From Aliicoccus persicus (GTDB lineage Bacteria; Bacillota; Bacilli; Staphylococcales; Salinicoccaceae): a DNA stretch of 62,771 nucleotides. Both the position numbers and the translations under genes were made by a program. The stretch lies in assembly GCF_900110815.1 (NCBI RefSeq), contig NZ_FOIT01000001.1, positions 83,067-145,837 of the forward strand, read 5' to 3'. Shown here in pieces: positions 52,367-62,337 of the stretch. A model generated the notes under the pieces. It ran no database searches. It had not been told where the DNA came from and saw only the letters and a list, made by a program, of their open reading frames with translations. Positions within the stretch are counted from its first letter, which is position 1, and every line of letters begins with the position of its first letter.

Positions 52367-52411
52367 CTCCCTTTGAGTTGGTATTGTTGCCGGCTTGAGG
52401 GGAGTTTTTTT
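52367..52411 (+). terminator. Terminator of the pyr operon
   Basis: CTCCCTTTGAG pairs with CTTGAGGGGAG (with G-U pairs), followed by seven T residues. The 41-bp array starts 25 bp later. Confidence 0.88.
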
Positions 52412-52435
52412 GGATTTTGGGAGTTTATCTGGACA

Positions 52436-52797
52436 ATGAGTGAGGCTCACGGGCTTGCAAATGGATTTGACGGACTATGAGATGAGCTCACGGTCTCGCA
52501 AATGGATTTGACGGACAATGAGGTTCGCTCACGGTCACGCAAACTGATTTGCGTTCCAATGAAGCTCGCTCACAGCCACGCAGATTGATTTGCATTCCAA
52601 TGAGACTGGCTCACAGACACGCAGATTGGTTTGCGTTCCAATGAAGCTCGCTCACAGACACGCAGATTGGTTTGCGTTACGATGAAGCTCGCTCACAGAC
52701 ACGCAGATTGATTTGCGTTCCAATGAAGTTCGCTCACAGACACGCAGATTGATTTGCGTTCCAATGAAGCTCGCTCACAGCCACGCAGATTGGTTTA
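52436..52797. repeat. 41-bp tandem repeat array, nine copies, mosaic
   Basis: ATGAG or ATGAA recurs at 52436, 52477, 52518, 52559, 52600, 52641, 52682, 52723 and 52764, all exactly 41 bp apart. The first two units carry the CAAAT-GG-ATTTG type seen at 16.9 kb. From about 52540 on, the units carry CAGATTGATTTG-type hairpins that match the reverse complement of the array at 10.8 kb. One array thus joins both variants in phase. It lies between the pyr terminator and the pgcA terminator; no gene is present. Confidence 0.95.
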
Positions 52798-52803
52798 AAC
52801 ACA

Positions 52804-52839
52804 CAAAAAAACGTACCCCCACTAAACAGAGGGGCACGC
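52804..52839 (-). terminator. Terminator of pulA-pgcA
   Basis: On the minus strand CGTGCCCC pairs with GGGGTACG (one G-U) across an 8- to 9-nt loop, followed by seven T residues. Confidence 0.85.
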
Positions 52840-52850
52840 ACTCACTAAAA

Positions 52851-54500
52851 TCACTCACCAAACACTAAATCATTGATGATCTGTGCTTCGGTCATTAAAT
52901 CGTCGGTGTCGATTGAGATGTACAATTTAATTTTTGCTTCTGTACCTGACGGGCGGAGTGCAATCCAGCCATCTTTGAAATGCAATTTAATGACGTTCGC
53001 TGCAGGCAAGTCTATATCAATATGCTCCCCAGTTTCTACATCAAATCTTGATTGCTCTAAATAGTCTTCGATTGCAACGACGTCTCGACCATCGATTGTC
53101 AGTGGGGTTTGCTCTCTAAAGTCACGCATGATCTTATCAATTTTCGCTCTACCTTCTGACCCTTCAAATGTGTGGCTCCACAAATGTTCTTGGCGATGTC
53201 CGAACTTTTTATAAATATCGTTCAGCTCATCAATTAACGTACGTCCTTCATTTTTCAATTCCGACGCATATTTCACAACATACGGTACGACCTGTATTGC
53301 ATCTTTGTCACGGACAAATGGTCGGAGTAAATAGCCATAGCTTTCTTCGTATCCAAGCACGAATTGTCTATCCGCATCATCTTCCATCGCCAGCAACTGT
53401 TCTCCGATATATTTGAATCCTGTCAACACTTCTATCATTTCTCCACCAGCTCCCTCAATAATCTTCTTACCGAGGTCACTCGTGACGATTGATTTTATGG
53501 CAACTGGTGTTTTATCAGCTGCGATGCCTTTCACCGCACGGTTCAACAACAAAATACCAATTTGGTTGCCTGTTAAATGTTCGTAACTATCTTCGTGCTT
53601 CACGACAATTCCCATACGGTCTGCATCGGGATCTGTTGCGATTAATACATCTGCACCGATTTCTTTACCGAGTTCCACAGATAAAGTAAATGCCTCCGGA
53701 CTTTCCGGGTTCGGTGATGGTGTTGTCGGGAAGTCGCCATCGGGTACACATTGCGACTCAACCAATGAATATTGATTAAAGTTGAGTGCCTCAAGTAACT
53801 CTGGCACGATTGGCACACTCGTGCCATGCAAACTGCTAAACACGATGCTCAAATCAGATTTGGGAATTTCACCGATGAAATCCATCACTTCTTTTCGATA
53901 TGCCTGCTTGACTTCATCTGATACATATTCAACATCGCCATCTTTAACAGCCGTTTCAAAATCTTTGTTCTCTATCGAAAATACATCTTCAATTGCATTG
54001 ATATATTTGCTCAGTGCTTCTGATGGTTCATCAATCAGCTGTGAACCGTCTTCACCGTACACCTTAATCCCGTTGTATTCCGGCGGGTTGTGACTTGCTG
54101 TAATCATGATCCCAAGGTCACTCTTATACGTGCGCACGAAATATGATAACTCTGGTGTTGACGTATAGTCCGGTGTGACGATGACTTTTACACCAGTCGC
54201 ACTCAACACTTCGGCAATAATTTGCATGAATTCTAATGAAAAGTGTCGCGTATCAAAGCCGATTACAATACGTGGTGAGTCGGTTTTATCGTGTAAAAAT
54301 TGACCGATACCTGCTGCTACTTTTTGCACGGTATACTTGTTTAATCGATTCGGGCCGAGTCCAATCTTACCCCGTATGCCAGCAGTACCGAACGACAGCG
54401 TATCAATAAAGCCTTCTTCTTTTTCCTTATCGGTTAACAATGCGTATGATTCTTTCGTAATGAGACTACCCTCAATGTTTTTCTCCCATAATTCTCTCAT
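52851..54500 (-). CDS. pgcA: Alpha-phosphoglucomutase PgcA
   Basis: A 549-residue phosphohexomutase interconverting glucose-6-phosphate and glucose-1-phosphate. The phosphoserine loop ITASHNPPEYNGIKVYG is near residue 135, and the metal loop DPDADRMGI near 290. GYEESYGYL (sugar specificity) and the C-terminal phosphate site RPSGTEAKIKLY follow. The minus-strand start has AAGGAG upstream, 24 bp after pulA, forming a two-gene operon. It supplies glucose-1-phosphate for GlgC or drains it after glycogen breakdown; in staphylococci PgcA also feeds UDP-glucose synthesis. Confidence 0.95.
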   Translation of the reverse strand: MRELWEKNIEGSLITKESYALLTDKEKEEGFIDTLSFGTAGIRGKIGLGPNRLNKYTVQKVAAGIGQFLHDKTDSPRIVIGFDTRHFSLEFMQIIAEVLSATGVKVIVTPDYTSTPELSYFVRTYKSDLGIMITASHNPPEYNGIKVYGEDGSQLIDEPSEALSKYINAIEDVFSIENKDFETAVKDGDVEYVSDEVKQAYRKEVMDFIGEIPKSDLSIVFSSLHGTSVPIVPELLEALNFNQYSLVESQCVPDGDFPTTPSPNPESPEAFTLSVELGKEIGADVLIATDPDADRMGIVVKHEDSYEHLTGNQIGILLLNRAVKGIAADKTPVAIKSIVTSDLGKKIIEGAGGEMIEVLTGFKYIGEQLLAMEDDADRQFVLGYEESYGYLLRPFVRDKDAIQVVPYVVKYASELKNEGRTLIDELNDIYKKFGHRQEHLWSHTFEGSEGRAKIDKIMRDFREQTPLTIDGRDVVAIEDYLEQSRFDVETGEHIDIDLPAANVIKLHFKDGWIALRPSGTEAKIKLYISIDTDDLMTEAQIINDLVFGE

Positions 54501-54524
54501 GTCAAAACTCCTTATTAAATATGA

Positions 54525-56582
54525 TTATTTCACACGTAAAATAATAACTTCAAACGGTTTTAACAGGATGCTATGTTCATAAGTTGCTTCGTCTTTCACT
54601 CTAACATTCGATAAAACGACTTCAAACGTTTCACCGTCAGCAATGAAGAAGTAATGATCTTCAGTACGTGGATTTGCAAGGATGATATGCGTTTCATCGT
54701 TGTGTGTCACACGTAATGCGAAAAATTCTTCCTGCTCATCACGCATAATATAGCTCACGCACGGATGAATTTCTTCAGCTGTTTTAAATTGGAACACTTC
54801 ATGATCTTTTCTGAACTGAATCAAGTCACGCACAAATTGAATGTTGTCTTGATAATGTGCAGCGCGGTCCCAGTCCATCTTGTTGATGTCATCCATCGCG
54901 TTGTAAGAATTTTCATGTCCATCTTTCGTGCGCATGAACTCTTGACCCGCATGTATGAATGGTGTACCAAACGCTAATATACCAAGCGCTGTCGCCATCT
55001 GGTGTTGACGCTCAATGACAATTGGATGCCAATCATCACCATTCAAACGGTCAAACAATGTATGGTTATCATGCGCTTCAACATAGTTAATCGACATCGA
55101 TGGATCAAACGGTTCCATATTGCCGATAAAGACCTCGCGTAGCTCATGTGAATATTCTCCAGAGCCATGTACGTAACCACCAATTTCCATTTTAAATGTA
55201 TCGCCTTTAAGCGCGTCGCGCAGACGATCGTTAAAGAAGTGGACGCCTGGTACTTGTGATTTATTTTCAGGTACGGTCTTTTTATCTTCCGGTAGATTTG
55301 TGTTTAAATGCCAACCTTCACCGAGTAAAAATACGTCGCGATCTAAATTGTATGAAGCTTCTCTTAACGCATGAATCGTATCCGTGTCCATCGCACCCAT
55401 CAAGTCAAAGCGGTAACCGTCAATGTTGTAAGCTTCTAACCAATACATAATCGTTTCAACGACAAACCGACTCAACATTTTACGTTCTGTTGCTAAATCA
55501 TTTCCTACACCAGTGCCATCGCTTAACGTAAAGCTGTCCGAATTGAATCGGAAGTAGTAGTTTGGTGCAAGCTTATGAAAGCTGTTGTCTTCGACTGCAA
55601 ATACATGGTTTAAAACGACATCAAAGATTACTTTTAAGCCGTTCGCGTGGAAGCGATTAATCAATGTTTTTAATTCTTTAACACGACTGATCGGATCGTT
55701 CGGATTTGTCGAGTAACTGCCTTCAGGTGCCATAAAATACGCCGGGTCATATCCCCAGTTATAGCTTTCATGCTGATTCAATTCATCGACAGTTTGAAAG
55801 TCGTTGACTGGCAGGAGTTGTACATGCGTGACACCGAGTGACTTGATGTAATCGATGCCTGTCGGCAAACCATATGATGAGGATTGACCGCTATTAATTC
55901 CGGTAAACTTCCATCGTAAATCTTCATCGACACCTGAATTGATATGACTTGTCATATCGCGCACATGTGCTTCGTATATAATGACATCACCATTCTCAGG
56001 TGAAATTGTTGATTCGAGTGTTTCGTCTGGCACAATGCGGTCGATGTCAATAATCATCCCACGGGCACCGTTTGCTGTCAGTGTTTTAACGTATGGATCA
56101 TTGACAATATGCGTTACATTATTGTGCGATACTTCGTAGTGAAACAGCTGTTCATGCAAGTCACCATCCACAGTCACTTCGAAATATCCATCGATTTTAT
56201 TCATTTTAATGCGTTCATTTTCAAGTCGTAAATTCATTTCGAATGCCGTCGGTGCAAACACACGGAATGTCGTCGATTCTTGTGTATATATAGGACCCAT
56301 TGGTAAATCAGTCGCATACGTTTGATCGAATTGGGGCGTTGTTGGATATTTACCAATCTCAAGTGGTAATTTATAGCCATTAAATTGAATCATTGTTTGT
56401 CGTGATAAGTTGATATCTTCTGCTAACACAATCGTTGTATGTGTATCATTGTCAGTGATCGATTCCACTGGTATTTCATCATCATCTTGCTTAACGCTAA
56501 TTTTCACATCTTTTTCTGTATCTTTTTCTTCGTCGTAAACAAGAGCGATGACATTTCTGTCATCTAAATATGCGATAGGCAT
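54525..56582 (-). CDS. pulA: Type I pullulanase / glycogen debranching enzyme (GH13)
   Basis: A 685-residue alpha-amylase-fold protein without a signal peptide, so it is cytoplasmic. N-terminal beta domains (to about 180) include a CBM48-like region (STTFRVFAPTAFEMNLRL). The type I pullulanase signature YNWGYDPAYF is near residue 270. Catalytic residues follow: the Asp nucleophile in GYRFDLMG, Glu in LLGEGWH, and Asp in VEAHDNHT. It hydrolyses alpha-1,6 branches. The ATG has AGGAGGACCATAT upstream. It diverges from glgB across 125 bp holding two palindromes. Confidence 0.93.
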   Translation of the reverse strand: MPIAYLDDRNVIALVYDEEKDTEKDVKISVKQDDDEIPVESITDNDTHTTIVLAEDINLSRQTMIQFNGYKLPLEIGKYPTTPQFDQTYATDLPMGPIYTQESTTFRVFAPTAFEMNLRLENERIKMNKIDGYFEVTVDGDLHEQLFHYEVSHNNVTHIVNDPYVKTLTANGARGMIIDIDRIVPDETLESTISPENGDVIIYEAHVRDMTSHINSGVDEDLRWKFTGINSGQSSSYGLPTGIDYIKSLGVTHVQLLPVNDFQTVDELNQHESYNWGYDPAYFMAPEGSYSTNPNDPISRVKELKTLINRFHANGLKVIFDVVLNHVFAVEDNSFHKLAPNYYFRFNSDSFTLSDGTGVGNDLATERKMLSRFVVETIMYWLEAYNIDGYRFDLMGAMDTDTIHALREASYNLDRDVFLLGEGWHLNTNLPEDKKTVPENKSQVPGVHFFNDRLRDALKGDTFKMEIGGYVHGSGEYSHELREVFIGNMEPFDPSMSINYVEAHDNHTLFDRLNGDDWHPIVIERQHQMATALGILAFGTPFIHAGQEFMRTKDGHENSYNAMDDINKMDWDRAAHYQDNIQFVRDLIQFRKDHEVFQFKTAEEIHPCVSYIMRDEQEEFFALRVTHNDETHIILANPRTEDHYFFIADGETFEVVLSNVRVKDEATYEHSILLKPFEVIILRVK

Positions 56583-56619
56583 ATATGGTCCTCCTAATAA
56601 ATGTTAAGATTGTTAAAAT

Positions 56620-56669
56620 ATAGAATTCTATTCATACTATTTCATAATCATAGTATAATTAAATTATAC
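56620..56669. promoter_or_regulatory. glgB promoter with overlapping palindromic operators
   Basis: TTCATA (56631-56636), 17 bp and TATAAT (56654-56659) form a promoter for glgB. The -10 lies inside a perfect 17-bp palindrome GTATAATT-A-AATTATAC (56653-56669). A second palindrome ATAGAATTCTAT (56620-56631) abuts the -35. Symmetric sites in the only gap between the debranching and synthesis operons suggest a dimeric regulator acting on both. No regulator gene is seen nearby. AT-rich palindromes can arise by chance, hence moderate confidence. Confidence 0.55.
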
Positions 56670-56707
56670 AATAAATAGAGCAATATATACTGAACAGAGG
56701 TGATTCT

Positions 56708-58603
56708 ATGAAAAAACATGAGGATCGTTTGGAGATGGATCAATACTTGTTTCACCAGGGTACACACTACAATGCGTATGAGTTCCTTGGCGCACATGTA
56801 CTCGATGATAATCGCATGCGGTTTATCACGTGGGCACCGAATGCACACCATGTCCAACTGATGTGTAATTATAACCATTTTAGCGGAGATGGATTTGATT
56901 TTGAACGGTTGAACGATCAAGGCTTATGGGTGTTATACACAGATAAAGTACATGTTGGTGATGTTTATAAATATAAAATACATCATGCAGATGGTTACAA
57001 TGTAAAGTCTGACCCATACGCGCAATACTCCGAAGTACGACCGAATAATGCAAGCATCGTTTATAAGAGTGATTTTAAGTTTACTGACGATGATTGGATG
57101 GCGCGTCGAAGAAATTCAAACATTTACGAATCTCCAATTAACATCTATGAAATTCATCTCGGCTCTTGGAAACGCCACTTTACGGATGACCAAAATCCGA
57201 ACGGCACATATTTTTACACTTATCAGCAATTCATTGACACCTTGATTCCATACTTACAAGAAATGAACTACACACACGTTGAGTTTTTGCCACTCGGTGA
57301 ACACCCGTTTGACGCATCATGGGGATATCAAATGACCGGTTATTTTTCAGCAACGAGTCGCTACGGGACACCCGATGAATTAAAACAATTGATCAATGCG
57401 CTACATCGCGCTGGAATCGGCGTCATTATGGACGTCGTACTCGCTCACTTTAATAAGGATGATCATGGATTAAGACGCTTTGACGGCACGCCGACGTTCG
57501 AACATCCAGATGAATATATTGCGAACAAGCGTGCATGGGGGACATTAACATTTGATTTCGGTCGCAATGAAGTTCAATCATTTTTAGTTTCGAGTTGCCT
57601 CTTCTGGATAAAAGAATTTCATATCGATGGACTGCGTGTCGACGCGGTGCATAGCATGATTGACTTAAACTTTGAAAATTATGAAGAACACGAAAAAATT
57701 TACAACGAACATGGTGATGATCGAAACATTGCGGGTATTGAAATTATAAAAAAAATTAATACAGCGGTGTTTAAAGAAGATACATCAATTTTAATGATGG
57801 CAGAGGATTCATCAGATATTCCATTGATTACCCATCCGATAGACAACGGTGGACTCGGCTTTAATTTCAAATGGGATCTCGGCTGGATGCACGACCGATT
57901 GAAATATATTTCAAAATCATTTGATGAGCGCATGCATTATCATGACAAGATGACATTTACGATGATGTACAAGTATAACGAAAATTACGTGTTGCCACTG
58001 TCACATGATGAGGTCGTCCATTATAAGAAAAGTATTTTAGATAAACAACAAGGTGACCAATGGCAACAATTCGCTGGCGTCCGCGTACTGTACGGCAACC
58101 AGATGAGTGAGCCAGGAAAGCAATTGTTATTTATGGGTCAAGAGATTGGCATGTACCACGAATGGAAAGATCACGAAGAAGTAGACTGGCATTTACTCGA
58201 GTTTCCATTACATCAACAACTGAAACTTTACATTAAAGATTTAAACGCACTATACCGTGACAATCCGGAATTTTATCAGCTGGATTATGAGCAGGAAGGA
58301 TTCCAGTGGATGGTCGTCAATGACCGAGACAATGGCGTGTTTGCTTATACGCGTTCAAGTCGAGACGGGTTTAAAGTGTGTGTACTGAACTTTAAACCCG
58401 ATGTCCATTACGATTATTCAATCCCTGTGCCTTTGGGTGGAGAATACAAAGAAATATTTAACAGCGATCATGCAAAATACGGTGGTTCTGGCGTCATCAA
58501 TGGCACGCATCAAACGATTGATCAAGCAATGAACAACCAAGACCAACATATAAAGATAACAGTCTCGCCACTTGCTTTTATAGTTTTCGAGTTTAAAAAT
58601 TAG
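56708..58603 (+). CDS. glgB: 1,4-alpha-glucan branching enzyme GlgB
   Basis: A 631-residue GH13 enzyme that introduces alpha-1,6 branches. The N-terminal CBM48 region ([20 protein letters not shown]) is followed by [26 protein letters not shown], the Asp nucleophile in [12 protein letters not shown], Glu in MMAEDSS, and [10 protein letters not shown] near the end of the barrel. The length fits the shorter Bacillus-type branching enzymes. The ATG has CAGAGGTGATTCT upstream. It is the first gene of the glgBCDA operon. Confidence 0.95.
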   Translation: MKKHEDRLEMDQYLFHQGTHYNAYEFLGAHVLDDNRMRFITWAPNAHHVQLMCNYNHFSGDGFDFERLNDQGLWVLYTDKVHVGDVYKYKIHHADGYNVKSDPYAQYSEVRPNNASIVYKSDFKFTDDDWMARRRNSNIYESPINIYEIHLGSWKRHFTDDQNPNGTYFYTYQQFIDTLIPYLQEMNYTHVEFLPLGEHPFDASWGYQMTGYFSATSRYGTPDELKQLINALHRAGIGVIMDVVLAHFNKDDHGLRRFDGTPTFEHPDEYIANKRAWGTLTFDFGRNEVQSFLVSSCLFWIKEFHIDGLRVDAVHSMIDLNFENYEEHEKIYNEHGDDRNIAGIEIIKKINTAVFKEDTSILMMAEDSSDIPLITHPIDNGGLGFNFKWDLGWMHDRLKYISKSFDERMHYHDKMTFTMMYKYNENYVLPLSHDEVVHYKKSILDKQQGDQWQQFAGVRVLYGNQMSEPGKQLLFMGQEIGMYHEWKDHEEVDWHLLEFPLHQQLKLYIKDLNALYRDNPEFYQLDYEQEGFQWMVVNDRDNGVFAYTRSSRDGFKVCVLNFKPDVHYDYSIPVPLGGEYKEIFNSDHAKYGGSGVINGTHQTIDQAMNNQDQHIKITVSPLAFIVFEFKN

Positions 58604-58614
58604 GAGGGCTATAT

Positions 58615-59775
58615 ATGAGCCAAAAAACTGTTGCTATGTTACTTGCTGGAGGAAAGGGAACGCGCCTCGGAGAATTGACAAAAGATATCGCTAAACCTGC
58701 AGTGCCATTTGGTGGTAAGTATCGAATTATTGATTTTACAATGAGTAATCTTGCAAATTCTCGCATTTCAACAGTCGGTGTTCTTGTTCAATACTCACCG
58801 CTTATGTTGAACAAACATTTGGGTATTGGGGCACCGTGGGGACTCGATCGTCAAGCGGGTGGACTCAGTACGCTGTCGCCATATAGCGACCGCACGAGAA
58901 GCTCTTGGTTTAGCGGTACGGCAGATGCTATCGTTAAAAATATTCATTACATCGAACAGTTTGAGCCGAAGTATTTGCTCGTTTTAAGTGGTGACCATGT
59001 CTATCAGATGAACTATCGACAGATGATAGACTTCCATGAAGAGAACGAAGCGGATGCAACCATTTCAGTCATTGAAGTGCCATTTGAAGATGCCCATCGA
59101 TTTGGTATTTTGAACACAAATGAAGATGGCAGCATATATGAATTTGAAGAAAAACCAGAAAATCCGAAGAGTAACAATGCTTCGATGGGTATCTATGTCT
59201 TCACATGGGATGTCGTCAAGCCATATTTAATCGCTGATGAACAGGATGAAACGAGCGATCACGATTTCGGTAAAGATATAATTCCCGCACTTTTAAAAGA
59301 TAAAAGACGACTGTATGCTTATACTTTCGAAGGCTACTGGAAAGATGTAGGAACAATTCAAAGTTACTGGGAATCCAATATGGACCTTCTCGATGATAAC
59401 AATCAAGAACTCGTCACATCGCGTTCTTGGGAAATTTATCCGAATGAGAAAAATTTGCCACCTGAATATATTGGGGAGGATACTGAAATATCAAATAGCA
59501 TGATTTCACCCGGATCATTCATCGAAGGTCGTATTAAAGACTCCATTTTATTTAATGCTGTAGAAACTGAAAAAGATGTTTCGATACAGTCATCCATCAT
59601 TCATCCAGACGTCATCGTGCGTAGTGGTGCAGTGCTCGACCGGGTCATCGTGATGGAAGGGGTCGAAGTGCCAGCAGGTGCAGTTATAAAAACACCAGAA
59701 GGTCAAGAACCAATCGTCATCAGCCAATCGAATATACGCGCATTGATTCAATCGGGAGGTCATGAAAATGAGTAA
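58615..59775 (+). CDS. glgC: Glucose-1-phosphate adenylyltransferase GlgC
   Basis: A 386-residue catalytic subunit that makes ADP-glucose. The nucleotide loop [13 protein letters not shown] is at residues 10-22, [16 protein letters not shown] follows, WFSGTADAI is near 100, [13 protein letters not shown] near 123, and [20 protein letters not shown] binds the sugar phosphate. A left-handed helix domain ends the protein. It is coupled to glgD (8-bp overlap), and the two subunits form the active complex in B. subtilis-type systems. Confidence 0.96.
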   Translation: MSQKTVAMLLAGGKGTRLGELTKDIAKPAVPFGGKYRIIDFTMSNLANSRISTVGVLVQYSPLMLNKHLGIGAPWGLDRQAGGLSTLSPYSDRTRSSWFSGTADAIVKNIHYIEQFEPKYLLVLSGDHVYQMNYRQMIDFHEENEADATISVIEVPFEDAHRFGILNTNEDGSIYEFEEKPENPKSNNASMGIYVFTWDVVKPYLIADEQDETSDHDFGKDIIPALLKDKRRLYAYTFEGYWKDVGTIQSYWESNMDLLDDNNQELVTSRSWEIYPNEKNLPPEYIGEDTEISNSMISPGSFIEGRIKDSILFNAVETEKDVSIQSSIIHPDVIVRSGAVLDRVIVMEGVEVPAGAVIKTPEGQEPIVISQSNIRALIQSGGHENE

Positions 59776-60868
59776 TGAAATTTTAGGACTTATTAATCTT
59801 GTAGAGGATAATGACAACTTAGATGAACTCACGTATTTTAGAAACGCAGCAGCCATACCTTTCATGGGACGCTACCGTGTAATTGACTTTAAAATCTCTA
59901 ACTTCTGGTATTCCGGTGTCAATGTCATCGGCGTGTTCGCTAACAACAAGTTCCGCTCATTGCTCGACCATTTGAACCGTGAAGAGGATTTTGGTATGGA
60001 AGGTAGAAAATCTAGAATTTTTGTCCTCCCACCCGACTGGAACGATCCGACAGATATTTCTCGCGGCGATTTAAAATATTACCATAACCACATGGACTTG
60101 TTTACACGCTCATCCAGTGAACATGTGATCATCTCTGACTTAACTTATATTACGAACGATGATTTTAGAAAAGCGTTTCTACATCATAAAGAAGTGGATG
60201 CAGACATTACATTGATCGGCGAAGTGCACGACAATGCACCGACTGGTTCGATGCTCCGCATGTCCACAGAGGAAGACCGCGTGACTGGACTTAATTATGA
60301 TGAGAGCAATCCGCATGTGTATACAGGGGTCTTTATCATTAAAAAAGATCTTTTGATTGATATCATTCGCTACTGTGTAAACAATTTCAAAGAAAGCATG
60401 TTCCACCAAGGGATTCGCGAGCGACTCAGTGAATACAAGGTGTCACATTACAATATGAACAGCACATCATTTTACTTTGGTACTGTTGAGCGTTATTTTA
60501 ACAACAGTATGAAGTTACTCGATAAGGAAACGTACCGTGAGTTTTTATATGGGAAGAATCGAGTGATGACGAAGATTAGCACGCGACCATCAACGCTATA
60601 TAAAGCGGACAGTAAAGTAAAGAACTCTGTATTATCTAACGGCGTTGTCGTACGCGGTACGGTTGAGAATTCTGTCTTATCTCGGAACGTTGTCATCGAA
60701 GCGGGTGCAACGATTAAAAACGCAGTAATATTTGCAAATAGTGTTGTGAATAGCGGCGCCTATTTAGAAAACGTCATCATCGATAAGGATGTTGTCATCA
60801 AAGAGAATCGCCAGTTGATTGGCACAGAAAACAAACCGTTTATTGCAGCAAAACGCACGCACATTTAA
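59768..60868 (+). CDS. glgD: GlgC-like regulatory subunit GlgD
   Basis: A 366-residue paralogue of GlgC that lacks the glycine-rich GGKGTRL loop and starts [18 protein letters not shown]. It keeps the following [17 protein letters not shown] and the hexapeptide-repeat C-terminus ([13 protein letters not shown]). GlgD proteins act as non-catalytic partners that stimulate GlgC. Start ATG 59768 follows GGGAGG by 7 bp; ATG 59762 is too close. The start lies inside the glgC 3' end. Confidence 0.94.
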   Translation: MSNEILGLINLVEDNDNLDELTYFRNAAAIPFMGRYRVIDFKISNFWYSGVNVIGVFANNKFRSLLDHLNREEDFGMEGRKSRIFVLPPDWNDPTDISRGDLKYYHNHMDLFTRSSSEHVIISDLTYITNDDFRKAFLHHKEVDADITLIGEVHDNAPTGSMLRMSTEEDRVTGLNYDESNPHVYTGVFIIKKDLLIDIIRYCVNNFKESMFHQGIRERLSEYKVSHYNMNSTSFYFGTVERYFNNSMKLLDKETYREFLYGKNRVMTKISTRPSTLYKADSKVKNSVLSNGVVVRGTVENSVLSRNVVIEAGATIKNAVIFANSVVNSGAYLENVIIDKDVVIKENRQLIGTENKPFIAAKRTHI

Positions 60869-60891
60869 TCATAAAAACTAGGAGTAATCCA

Positions 60892-62298
60892 ATGAAAAAC
60901 ATTTTATTTGCAGCCAGTGAATGTGCACCTTACGCCAAGAGCGGAGGGCTAGGAGATATCATCAGCAGTTTGCCAAAAGCACTCAACGATAAAAAGCATC
61001 GTGTCACTGTGATGTTGCCATTGTATGAACAAATTAAAGAGAGCGAAGTATTTAACGCAATGGTAGAAGTTGCGGAATACAATACGACCGTTGTATGGCG
61101 CAATAAACAGATGCGACTATTTAAGTATGTGAAGGATGGCATCACGTATTTATTTGTGGATAACAAATATTACTTTGGCCGTGATAATTTATATGGCTAC
61201 TTTGATGATGCGGAGCGTTTTATCTATTTTTCAAATGCAATTATGGACTATTTGAATGAGACGGATGAAGTGTATGATGTCTTGCATTGTCATGACTGGC
61301 AGATGGGTTCACTCGTAGCAAGTGCAAAAATATTGAAACCACAGCCGTTTAAAATCGTCTATACTATTCACAATATCCATTACCAGGGCTGGTTCAATAC
61401 GGATGATTACGATAATCTAATCGAGCTCGATCGCATTCATTTTGATGGGTTTTTATTTAACGGGCAAATGAACTTGATGAAAGCTGCAATTTTCCATGCG
61501 GATGTTGTGACAACAGTGAGTGAAACGTATGCGAATGAAATTTTGTCACCGTTCTTCGGTGAAGGATTAGAAAATCTGTTGTATTCACGGTATGACGATT
61601 TGTATGGTGTTCGTAATGGACTCGACACACAGAGTTATGATCCGAACCGTGACCGATCGATTACGGCACGCTACAGGACATCGAGAAAATCAAAGATGAG
61701 AAACAAGTTGGCCTTGCAACATGAATACGGATTTGAAGTGTCAGAAGACATCCCGATGTACGGACTCGTTACGCGTTTGATTGAGCAAAAAGGAATCGAC
61801 TTAATCATGCGTATTTTTGAAGAGTTTATGGACACACACCCAGAAGCACAGTTTGTCATGGTAGGAAATGGCGAGGAGCAGTACGAAGACTACTTTAGAA
61901 TGCTCGAGTCGAAGTATCCTGATAGAGTGCGGGCGACGATTGGATTTAGCGAAGACTTGGCAAGAAAAATCTACGCATCAAGCGACTTCTTTTTGATGCC
62001 AAGTCTATTCGAACCATGCGGACTGGGGCAGTTAATTGCAATTCGCTATTTAACTTTGCCGATTGTTCGAGAGACAGGCGGGTTGCGCGATACTGTGACG
62101 CCGTTTAATGAATTTGACATGAGCGGTAATGGATTCTCGTTTGCGAATTACAATGCGCATGACTTTTTGAACGTACTGAACTACAGTTACGATGTGTTCT
62201 ATGACGATGCTGCTATGAAGGCGTTGTTTGTGAATATGAAGTCATCGAAGCTCGGTTGGGATACATCGGCGGACCAGTATATAAAGATTTATGAGTAG
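60892..62298 (+). CDS. glgA: Glycogen synthase GlgA
   Basis: A 468-residue GT5 glycosyltransferase that extends glycogen from ADP-glucose. The N-terminal ADP-glucose loop SECAPYAKSGGLGDIISSLP (KxGGL motif) is at residues 6-25. VLHCHDWQMGSLV is near 133 and the GT-B signature PSLFEPCGLGQL near 368. The ATG has AGGAGTAATCC upstream. It ends the operon as seen: no glgP follows within the 470 bp left in the window, only repeats. Confidence 0.96.
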   Translation: MKNILFAASECAPYAKSGGLGDIISSLPKALNDKKHRVTVMLPLYEQIKESEVFNAMVEVAEYNTTVVWRNKQMRLFKYVKDGITYLFVDNKYYFGRDNLYGYFDDAERFIYFSNAIMDYLNETDEVYDVLHCHDWQMGSLVASAKILKPQPFKIVYTIHNIHYQGWFNTDDYDNLIELDRIHFDGFLFNGQMNLMKAAIFHADVVTTVSETYANEILSPFFGEGLENLLYSRYDDLYGVRNGLDTQSYDPNRDRSITARYRTSRKSKMRNKLALQHEYGFEVSEDIPMYGLVTRLIEQKGIDLIMRIFEEFMDTHPEAQFVMVGNGEEQYEDYFRMLESKYPDRVRATIGFSEDLARKIYASSDFFLMPSLFEPCGLGQLIAIRYLTLPIVRETGGLRDTVTPFNEFDMSGNGFSFANYNAHDFLNVLNYSYDVFYDDAAMKALFVNMKSSKLGWDTSADQYIKIYE

Positions 62299-62337
62299 TG
62301 GATTGTAGTTTTTGTAATTTTTAGTTGAAGCGTTCAA

